Source: URNF01 sp045531495
GTDB taxonomy: Bacteria > Bacillota > Clostridia > Oscillospirales > Acutalibacteraceae
Assembly: GCA_045531495.1 (NCBI GenBank)
Contig: JAZSED010000105.1
Coordinates: 1 to 6,681, forward strand
Direction of reading: 5' to 3'
Length of the DNA stretch: 6,681 nucleotides
Shown: piece after piece, positions 1-5,988 of the stretch
Position numbering within the stretch: position 1 is the stretch's first letter
Layout: each line of letters opens with the position of its first letter
Program-made: the position numbers and the translations under genes
Notes under the pieces: generated by a model
Told to the model about the DNA's origin: nothing
The model's database searches: none
The model's input: only the letters and a program-made list of their open reading frames with translations

Positions 1-82
1 CTTTGCCATCTTTTATGTTTTGCAAAGCAGCAGTAAGATTTTTACCTACAAAACCGCCTGCGCCTGTGATTAAAATATTCAT
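1..82 (-). CDS. capF: CapF-type UDP-sugar reductase, N-terminal fragment
   Basis: Partial gene; only the first 27 codons are in the window and the rest lies beyond the left edge. The ATG is at 82-80, five bases after the capE stop. Its ribosome site AAGGA lies inside the last capE codons, 8 bases before the ATG, so the two genes are probably translationally coupled. The peptide begins MNILITGAGGFVGKN, a short beta strand followed by a nucleotide-binding G-x-x-G-x-x-G loop (G7, G10, G13), as in NAD(P)-dependent sugar reductases and epimerases. Known CapF/FnlB proteins are about 370 residues, with a Rossmann domain and a C-terminal cupin domain, and reduce the 4-keto sugar made by CapE on the route to UDP-L-FucNAc. 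The CapF call rests on the start of the protein plus its position after a CapE; another extended SDR remains possible. Confidence 0.75.
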   Translation of the reverse strand, partial: MNILITGAGGFVGKNLTAALQNIKDGK

Positions 83-87
83 TGAAA

Positions 88-1140
88 TTATCCTTTATAG
101 TCGTAAGGAATGCCCATGCTGTCAAGCTCATCACGAATGTATTGGAGCATAAGCAGTTTTTCTTTTACCTGTTCCACTGTTAACAGAACGGTGTTCTGGG
201 AGTCAAATTCGTGGAGAGGATTACGTTCAATATCACCGTTGTCCACATATTTTTCATAGTTGAGGTCACGGTGGTCACACGGTACACGGTAGAAATCGCC
301 CATATCGATAGCATTAGAGCATTCTTCGTTAGTAAGTAAGGTTTCGTACATTTTTTCGCCGTGACGGATACCGATAATCTGTACGTCATTTTCGGAGCAG
401 AACAGCTCCTTAACCGCCTGTGCGAGCACACCAATAGTACAGGAGGGTGCTTTCTGCACAAGAATATCGCCGCTCTGACCGTTTTCAAACGCAAACAGTA
501 CCAAGTCTACCGCTTCTTCTAAACTCATAACAAAACGGGTCATCGCAGGTTCGGTGACAGTAATCGGTTTGCCTTTCTTGATTTGATCAATCCACAACGG
601 AATAACCGAACCGCGGGAACAAAGTACGTTACCGTAACGAGTACAGCAGATTTTGGTTCTGTCCTTAGCGGTACGTGCTTTGGAAACCGCAACACGTTCC
701 ATCATGGATTTAGAGATGCCCATGGCGTTTACGGGATATGCCGCTTTATCGGTGGAAAGGCAAATTACCGTCTTAACACCTTCCTCAATCGCCGCGGTCA
801 ACACATTGTCCGTGCCCACAACGTTGGTCTTCACAGCTTCCATCGGGAAAAACTCACAGGAAGGCACCTGCTTTAATGCCGCCGCATGGAAAATATAGTC
901 CACGCCCTGCATAGCGCATTTAACGCTGTTGGTATCACGCACGTCACCAATGAAAAACTGGATTTTTTCCGCCACTTCAGGCATTTCACGCTGATAATCG
1001 TGACGCATATCATCCTGTTTTTTCTCATCACGGGAGAAAATACGAATTTCTTTAATATCGGTATCCAAGAATCTTTTCAGTACGGCATTACCGAATGAAC
1101 CCGTACCACCCGTTATCATAAGTGTCTTACCTTCAAACAT
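88..1140 (-). CDS. capE: CapE-type UDP-GlcNAc 4,6-dehydratase/5-epimerase
   Basis: Cytoplasmic extended short-chain dehydrogenase that converts UDP-GlcNAc to a UDP-4-keto-6-deoxy-L-sugar, the first step to UDP-L-FucNAc (CapE/FnlA/WbjB family). The start is ATG at 1140-1138, giving 350 residues. The frame could open at GTG 1155, but that GTG overlaps the ribosome site AGGAG (1152-1148), which sits 7 bases before the ATG, and the family normally begins MF-x-x-K-T-L. From this ATG: GGTGSFG dinucleotide loop at 11-17, GDVRD near 65-69, HAAALKQVPSCEFFP near 85-99, STDKA near 129-133, and M140-GIS-K144 where classical SDRs have YxxxK. RYGNV, RGSVIPL, MTRF, QKAPS and RHGEKMYETLLT follow, then the C-terminal DMGDFYRVP and RDLNY blocks and LTVEQVKEKLLML. 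Full length for the family. The Met-for-Tyr change and the C-terminal blocks favour CapE over PseB-type relatives. GC appears higher than in the flippase gene next door. Confidence 0.95.
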   Translation of the reverse strand: MFEGKTLMITGGTGSFGNAVLKRFLDTDIKEIRIFSRDEKKQDDMRHDYQREMPEVAEKIQFFIGDVRDTNSVKCAMQGVDYIFHAAALKQVPSCEFFPMEAVKTNVVGTDNVLTAAIEEGVKTVICLSTDKAAYPVNAMGISKSMMERVAVSKARTAKDRTKICCTRYGNVLCSRGSVIPLWIDQIKKGKPITVTEPAMTRFVMSLEEAVDLVLFAFENGQSGDILVQKAPSCTIGVLAQAVKELFCSENDVQIIGIRHGEKMYETLLTNEECSNAIDMGDFYRVPCDHRDLNYEKYVDNGDIERNPLHEFDSQNTVLLTVEQVKEKLLMLQYIRDELDSMGIPYDYKG

Positions 1141-1147
1141 ACTTTTT

Positions 1148-1152
1148 CTCCT
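1148..1152 (-). promoter_or_regulatory. ribosome binding site that sets the capE start
   Basis: AGGAG on the minus strand, within GTGAGGAG, 7 bases before ATG 1140. It rules against the upstream in-frame GTG at 1155, which would place the ribosome site inside the gene. Confidence 0.8.
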
Positions 1153-1203
1153 CACCTTATCTTAAAATGTTTAATTAACGTAATAGGTTTCCCGTCACAT
1201 TTT

Positions 1204-1233
1204 ATAATAACATACAACTGCTGTAAATAGCAA
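1204..1233 (-). promoter_or_regulatory. candidate sigma-A promoter before capE
   Basis: In the 87-base gap between the flippase stop and the capE frame, the minus strand has TTGCTA (1233-1228, 4 of 6 to TTGACA), an 18-base spacer, and TATTAT (1209-1204, 5 of 6 to TATAAT) preceded by TG at 1212-1211, which makes an extended -10 element. Transcription would begin near 1197 and leave a leader of about 57 bases before the ATG. No terminator separates the flippase from this site, so it would add to read-through rather than start an isolated unit. This is pattern matching only, and AT-rich gaps produce such matches by chance. Confidence 0.45.
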
Positions 1234-1242
1234 GTATCTAAA

Positions 1243-2793
1243 CTATCTTTTAAGAAGCTTTTTGAATTTTCCAAAGAACAACGTCTTCTCGTATTCATTT
1301 AAGCAAAAATGCATTAGCACAGCAAATGCTAAAACAAAAGCCAAACCGTTAACCAAAAATCTCACAACACCGTGCGGCAACGGGTTGAATTCTTCTAAAG
1401 CGAGTCCGATTGCTAATGCAATCAACAAATAAGGCGTAATCTTTAAATAACACTTTTTAAACATCTGTGCCATATCAAGGTGGAGAACTTTGACATGTGC
1501 CACAACCAGCAATGCACTTCTTATTAAATAGGCAATACAAATCGAAACAGACGCACCCAATGCACCCCATAGGTTAGAAAGCACCAGGGAAATGCAAACA
1601 TTCAACACACCTGTTATCAGATATATCACCGACTGCAATTTCACCTTGTTTTCAACTATTAAGGTGGTGTTTGCAATCTGAAGCGGCATATAAAAGTAAC
1701 TCGGTATAATCAAGAAAATCGCGCACCAATAACTTTCAATAAAATCCGCCTTGTTCCAGATATCAACGATAAACGATTGCCCGAAAGAGATAAATCCAAC
1801 GACCAAAACGCCGATAATGATACATTGTAATCTACCTATTTTGACCATCAAATCAACAAGCGCCGTATCTTTTTTTCCTTCGTGAACTATTTTAGAAATA
1901 CGCGGCATGAACATACCGTTGATAGCAGTCGCAAAGGTAGATATGTACCCTTCTACCGTACTGGCTAGACCAAAAACAGCGGAACCTATTGCACCGGTCG
2001 ACGATACAGCCACAATGATAGACGGTGATATGTTAAATATCATTCTGCGGGCAAAGCTGGTTATAGTCGTCCAAACGGAAAATCCAAAAATGTCTTTCAA
2101 TATACTTCGGTCGTTGCATTTAAAGTTGACTTTTACAGCCGTTCTTTTCTTTATAATGCACAACTTTATAAGGATGGTGAATATGCCGGAAAGCGCGTTT
2201 ACGGTCACCAGCGCAAAAACGCCGTATCCCATTAGCAAAGCAAACACCATAGCGACGATAATGAAAACCTTATGAAACAAATCTGCCAATTTTAAACCGA
2301 TAAAGTTTTCATAAGCGGTCAGTATACCGTTAAGATTTGTAAAAGGAAACGAGATGACGCTAAAAACACCTACTATGGCGTATAAAGCTTTGAAGGTGGT
2401 GAATTCATCTGCAGTAAGATTGTTATAAATTTTCGTTAAAAACAAACCTACAACCAGTAGAGTTGCGAGAATGATACCATCAAGAATAATATACAGCTTA
2501 TATGCCACGCCAAGGAAATCATTGATGGCTTGTTGATTACCTTCTGCTCTGTATTTTGATACAAAGCGAGAAACGGCGGCACTCATACCGAAATCCATAA
2601 CAAAAATGGTGATCAAGGAGTTAGCAAGCGTATACAGTCCGTAATTGCTTTGACCGATTTGTGTAATCATCCACGGGGTATAAATTAAGCCTGCGACCAT
2701 ATTAAAGGCAATCGCCAAATATGATATAAGAGCCCCCGCTTTTATTTGATTAGAAGTCTTAACGATAATCACCTCATTAGTTGTTTTATACAA
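1243..2793 (-). CDS. wzx: Wzx-type polysaccharide repeat-unit flippase
   Basis: Polytopic inner-membrane protein of the MOP superfamily (polysaccharide synthesis/MATE-like branch) that would move the undecaprenyl-linked repeat unit across the membrane. The frame shows roughly 12-14 hydrophobic segments from end to end. The N-terminal stretch NQIKAG, the segment with YTPWMITQIGQSNYGLY and the FGMSAAVSRFVSKYR loop are typical of Gram-positive Wzx proteins, and the length of about 500 is usual. The C-terminus is basic (FKKLLKR). The start is uncertain. The frame opens after a stop at 2814-2812 and has no ATG before residue 32. The first permitted start is TTG 2793, used for these coordinates, but it has no ribosome site. 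GTG 2772 is the next. A strong GAGGTGAT site (2775-2768) instead points to ATC 2766 or GTT 2763, and relatives typically begin at the codon before KTSNQIKAG, which here is GTT. The gene follows the polymerase by 48 bases. Confidence 0.93.
   Translation of the reverse strand: MYKTTNEVIIVKTSNQIKAGALISYLAIAFNMVAGLIYTPWMITQIGQSNYGLYTLANSLITIFVMDFGMSAAVSRFVSKYRAEGNQQAINDFLGVAYKLYIILDGIILATLLVVGLFLTKIYNNLTADEFTTFKALYAIVGVFSVISFPFTNLNGILTAYENFIGLKLADLFHKVFIIVAMVFALLMGYGVFALVTVNALSGIFTILIKLCIIKKRTAVKVNFKCNDRSILKDIFGFSVWTTITSFARRMIFNISPSIIVAVSSTGAIGSAVFGLASTVEGYISTFATAINGMFMPRISKIVHEGKKDTALVDLMVKIGRLQCIIIGVLVVGFISFGQSFIVDIWNKADFIESYWCAIFLIIPSYFYMPLQIANTTLIVENKVKLQSVIYLITGVLNVCISLVLSNLWGALGASVSICIAYLIRSALLVVAHVKVLHLDMAQMFKKCYLKITPYLLIALAIGLALEEFNPLPHGVVRFLVNGLAFVLAFAVLMHFCLNEYEKTLFFGKFKKLLKR
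2768..2775 (-). promoter_or_regulatory. strong Shine-Dalgarno site inside the annotated flippase frame
   Basis: GAGGTGAT on the minus strand matches eight consecutive bases of the anti-Shine-Dalgarno complement. It lies 18-25 bases inside the frame that opens at TTG 2793, so it argues that translation starts downstream of it. GTT 2763 is 8 bases after GAGG; ATC 2766 is 5 bases after it. Neither is a common start codon. Confidence 0.65.
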
Positions 2794-2841
2794 AATTTTC
2801 TGAAACTTTGTTTATGTGGTGTTTTTCTTGTCAAACTACAA

Positions 2842-3924
2842 CTATTGCCAGAAAAATTTATACCGTGCGCCTGTTTTAATGAATAAAAATAACAATGCCC
2901 CTATACAAAGCATAGTAACCAGCAAACGATTTTTGGGCCTAAAAGTGGTAAACGCACTCGGTAAAGATAACATCATAGTTAAACTGTAATATTGTTGAAT
3001 GCGCATCATGGATTGGTCTATTAAGGTGAATAAGGCAAATATGGCAGCTAACGTTGTTGCAGATACCTCGATATTTTTATATTTGCCGGTATCCTTAAAC
3101 GACGCATAACAAATAAGCACAACTAAGGCGACCAACACCATAAGGGTTGTAAAGGTGTAGGTGGGTGCCTCATATACGCTATCTCTTTCAAATCCTAAAA
3201 ATTTACCCATCCACAATATAGCAGGACCGCCTATTGCCAATACGATGCCTGTAAATCCACCTAATGCAGCAAGATATTTGCCGTCCACTTTTATACGGGA
3301 TAAGAAATAGAAAGGCACGAAAATCAGCGCAGATTTGTGCAATATAAACGCCAAAAGCGCCACCAATGCAAATCGCCAAAACTTTCGTTCTTTAATAAAC
3401 TCATATCCAAAAAATACGACCAGCGCAGTGGCGAGTGTTTGCCGGTGTCCCGTAATAGCATAGAAGCTATAGAAAAGTGTCGAAAACAGAATATAACTGA
3501 AACAGGGGTCTTCGGAGTTTTTATAGATAAAACGCGCCATTGCCGCAAAAAAGACGGTAGCTATAATAATTAAAAACACCTGGTAATTATTTGTAAAAAT
3601 ATGTACTATTTTTTGAAAAAGTAAATAGCCGGGGTCTTTATAGAAAAAGTTTTCCGCTGAGGTTTCTGCACTATACCCTTGAAAATACACCCGATACAAC
3701 GCATCGAAAACATCTCCCCATGAAGTGCGTCCGGCCCTTTCAAAGCTATCGGCATACTTTAATGTATCTGCACCGATGCTCCAACTACGCAAACCGGAAA
3801 TCAAAATCCAAAGGAAAGAGGTCACCCCACAAAACCATTTTTTCTTTTGCTCAGAGGGATTAACATATATGAGCGCCACCCCCAATATCAAGGTTAGCGC
3901 AATATTAGTCATATAAACAATCAT
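2842..3924 (-). CDS. EpsG-type polysaccharide polymerase (Wzy-like)
   Basis: Membrane protein of 360 residues that probably joins flipped repeat units on the outer face of the membrane. Visible EpsG-family marks, in order: an N-terminal hydrophobic helix (about 7-21); GLRSWSIGADT at 44-54, the family's G-x-R...IG-x-DT block; YKDPGYLLF at 95-103; GHRQTLATAL at 159-168, matching the R-Q-x-x-A helix; FILHKSALIF at 193-202, matching the H-x-SA motif; and MMRIQQYYS at 306-314 in a late loop. Around ten hydrophobic segments are present. The start is ATG 3924, with GGAG 7 bases upstream, and the gap from the preceding glycosyltransferase is 17 bases, so the two are almost certainly co-transcribed. 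Lying next to a flippase supports the polymerase role. Specificity for sugar and linkage cannot be read from the sequence. Confidence 0.88.
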   Translation of the reverse strand: MIVYMTNIALTLILGVALIYVNPSEQKKKWFCGVTSFLWILISGLRSWSIGADTLKYADSFERAGRTSWGDVFDALYRVYFQGYSAETSAENFFYKDPGYLLFQKIVHIFTNNYQVFLIIIATVFFAAMARFIYKNSEDPCFSYILFSTLFYSFYAITGHRQTLATALVVFFGYEFIKERKFWRFALVALLAFILHKSALIFVPFYFLSRIKVDGKYLAALGGFTGIVLAIGGPAILWMGKFLGFERDSVYEAPTYTFTTLMVLVALVVLICYASFKDTGKYKNIEVSATTLAAIFALFTLIDQSMMRIQQYYSLTMMLSLPSAFTTFRPKNRLLVTMLCIGALLFLFIKTGARYKFFWQ

Positions 3925-3941
3925 TTTATTGCTCCAAATAG

Positions 3942-4931
3942 CTATTTTGCGTGTTTGCGGAACACAAATCCGTAAATCTTCCGCTTTAAGAAATAATAAC
4001 CACGAATCATCATTCCTTTTACACGCGGCGGATACGTAATATCATAATACTTTTTATCGTATTCCCTGTCGCACAAAAGCGCATTCGGGTGCTTTAAGGG
4101 GAACTCCATTGGTCTGGTTTCCTGGAAAAACCAACCACGCATCTGCTTTGGCATAAACTCTAGACCGCCGCCTGAAAAGGTGGCTTTAGCATTAACGCCG
4201 ACATTGCTGGAAAGAGAGTTGGCAGGTACAATAACCAAAGCGTTTCCCGCGTACTTTGTAAAACCCCACTGCGGTCCCCAAAAACGAATGGTTTCGCCGT
4301 TTTTCTGTTTTTGACGGATGTTCAACCACTGTCGGACACGTACTTTTGCCGCACGTTTGTGCCCAAACTCCATTGACAGCAGCTTTTGTGTGTAGGGATC
4401 TTCAATTCGAGAAACGGTCAAATCAAAATCTTCCCAAGCACGTTTCCATGTCGCCCAGGCGGCAATAGCACCTGTTTTTGTAAAGAAATAACTGTTATCG
4501 CCGCAATCCCATTCCTGGAAATGATTCAAACCACTGATCATAGAAACGCGACGATCGTCTTTATATTTTTCTAACAGTTCGGCACAAAACGGTATGAAAG
4601 TAGGCTCAATAATGCAATCATCTTCCAAAATGATTGCTCTGTCTACGCGCTCAAACACCCAAGAAATACCGCTGGAAACGCGACGGCCACAACCGAGGTT
4701 TTCCTCGGAAAAGTTGCGATACACCTCGCATTCCCAATCAATATTTTCAAAGACTTTACGACACTTGAGAATATCCTCGTACTCCCCTTCACGATTAGCG
4801 CGAGCGCCGTCCTGTATTAAGAAAAGCTTTGACGGTTTTGCAATTCGTACACGCTCAAACACTTCTTTCAAAGAATCATCACGATTAAAAAACACGATTG
4901 CGACCGCAATATCGACCTGATATTTATCCAT
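3942..4931 (-). CDS. GT-A fold glycosyltransferase (HlpA-like family)
   Basis: Probably a cytoplasmic nucleotide-sugar transferase that adds one residue of the repeat unit. Counting from ATG 4931 (329 residues): strand and loop VAIVFFNRDDSLKEVFE near 10-26, typical of GT-A/GT2 openings; FLIQDGAR near 37-44; a metal-binding acidic motif ILEDDC near 101-106, in the place of the DxD; then FGHK, QWLNIRQ and RFWGPQWGF. These blocks recur in database proteins often called 'hemolytic protein HlpA-like', a name that says little about function. No membrane segment is evident; the C-terminus is basic and aromatic (YYFLKRKIYGFVFRK), possibly for membrane association. Two starts compete: ATG 4931 with AAAGG 8 bases upstream, chosen here, and GTG 4940 with GAGG 5 bases upstream, which would add three residues. 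The upstream acyltransferase stop is 7 bases before the GTG. Donor and acceptor are unknown. Confidence 0.82.
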   Translation of the reverse strand: MDKYQVDIAVAIVFFNRDDSLKEVFERVRIAKPSKLFLIQDGARANREGEYEDILKCRKVFENIDWECEVYRNFSEENLGCGRRVSSGISWVFERVDRAIILEDDCIIEPTFIPFCAELLEKYKDDRRVSMISGLNHFQEWDCGDNSYFFTKTGAIAAWATWKRAWEDFDLTVSRIEDPYTQKLLSMEFGHKRAAKVRVRQWLNIRQKQKNGETIRFWGPQWGFTKYAGNALVIVPANSLSSNVGVNAKATFSGGGLEFMPKQMRGWFFQETRPMEFPLKHPNALLCDREYDKKYYDITYPPRVKGMMIRGYYFLKRKIYGFVFRKHAK

Positions 4932-4947
4932 ACCGTTCACCTTTGCC

Positions 4948-5988
4948 TCAATAAAAGTATTTCAAAAATTTTGCCTTCTCTGCCACTTTTATAAATAGCC
5001 AAGAAAAGATAAAAGTGGTTGTAAATATATAAACAAAATACACCAAAGAATTCTGTACAATAACTGTCTCAGATAAAAACATATTGGCGGTGGTGATGAA
5101 AAGACGTTGACTTAAAAAGAACATTAAGCTCATTTTGCGCATCCATACAAACCACTTGCTTTCAGCAGGTTGCCATTGCAACAAAACGTTCATTAAGAAG
5201 AAAGTTGTCAACAACAGCATAAATTTAGTATCTACACCTTTTGTAGACCATCCCAAGAACGCTTGTCCCAAGGTTTCAGCGCCCAAAAGGAACATACTTA
5301 TAATAAATCCCCATATGGATTTATTAACATTAAAACGTGACGTGGACACAGCAAAGAAGCCGCCCAACGCAACATAAATAAAGCCAAACAACACACCGTT
5401 CTTTATGGTGTCAAAGAAGCTGTAATACGCCGCAAAGAATTCACGCAAAATCGGAATATGTACCGTAAGACCGTAATAACTTGAGCCCAAACAGCAAAGC
5501 ACGTAAAACGGCAAAGCGATAAGAAAAATTTTGTTAAAAGCGAATTTCGTTCTTAGTAAATATACGATAGTTACCGCCGATATTAAAGCAGGTAAAAACC
5601 AAATGGTTGAAAAGCTGCCTTCAAAGAAAAAGGATTTTACGTACTGCAAGATATTGTACGCAGTATCCTCTCCCGTCTTTGTCCAATTATAGATGACAAA
5701 CGGTAAATACACCGCAGACCACAACAGGTACATTACTACCAAGCGTTTGATGTGTTTTAGAAAATATGCGCGTTTTTCTTCGTGCGAGGAAAGACTTTCC
5801 GATTTGGAAAAATACAGGAAACCGCTTGCGCAAAAGAAGAACGGAACGGCAATTGTGGTAACAATACTGCGAAACCCGAAACTAAGAATAGAGTTGACAT
5901 CTGCAAAAGGCGCCGTGTGTAACACAATAATAAGAACAGCGGCAATAAACTTCATCAAATCAAGAGCCGCATACTGTTTTCTGCTCAC
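4948..5988 (-). CDS. acyltransferase-3 family membrane protein, probable polysaccharide O-acetyltransferase
   Basis: Integral membrane acyltransferase, likely to add acetyl or a similar group to the glycan. From GTG 5988 (346 residues) the family signature is clear: LDLMKFIAAVLIIVLH at 9-24, ending in the conserved His24 proposed to take part in catalysis, then VPFFFCASGFLYF at 48-60, and about ten hydrophobic segments to the end. The length is normal for single-domain members. The frame extends to ATG 6006, but the codons after that ATG are AGG AGG, a full Shine-Dalgarno site 9 bases before GTG 5988, so the GTG is the better start. It overlaps the end of the upstream glycosyltransferase gene by 29 bases in another frame, which suggests coupled translation. 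Family members also transfer succinyl or other groups and some act on peptidoglycan or lipids; position in this cluster favours the repeat unit. Confidence 0.88.
   Translation of the reverse strand: MSRKQYAALDLMKFIAAVLIIVLHTAPFADVNSILSFGFRSIVTTIAVPFFFCASGFLYFSKSESLSSHEEKRAYFLKHIKRLVVMYLLWSAVYLPFVIYNWTKTGEDTAYNILQYVKSFFFEGSFSTIWFLPALISAVTIVYLLRTKFAFNKIFLIALPFYVLCCLGSSYYGLTVHIPILREFFAAYYSFFDTIKNGVLFGFIYVALGGFFAVSTSRFNVNKSIWGFIISMFLLGAETLGQAFLGWSTKGVDTKFMLLLTTFFLMNVLLQWQPAESKWFVWMRKMSLMFFLSQRLFITTANMFLSETVIVQNSLVYFVYIFTTTFIFSWLFIKVAEKAKFLKYFY

Noticed and set aside
583..876. Plus-strand open frame opposite capE.
   Set aside because: It is antisense to a highly conserved enzyme gene, its composition is low-complexity in character with no recognisable domain, and it has no supporting ribosome site that I could identify.
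1218..1236. Short inverted repeat (TGCT...AGCA with a bulged extension) after the flippase stop, as a terminator.
   Set aside because: Only a 4-base perfect stem and no following T tract; more likely chance sequence overlapping the candidate -35.
1907..2275. Plus-strand open frame of 122 codons opposite the flippase.
   Set aside because: It mirrors the hydrophobic codons of the flippase on the other strand; no recognisable domain, and the neighbourhood is uniformly minus strand.
2806..2834. Perfect TTGACA (-35-like) on the minus strand just after the polymerase stop, as a promoter for the flippase.
   Set aside because: At 15-18 bases spacing there is only AACAAA/ACAAAG-like sequence, not a -10 element; the TATAAA near the TTG codon is far too distant.
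4693..4708. Perfect hairpin CCGAGG-TTTT-CCTCGG.
   Set aside because: It lies inside the glycosyltransferase coding sequence, is explained by ordinary codons for FSEENLG, and has no T run after it on the transcribed strand, so it is not a terminator.
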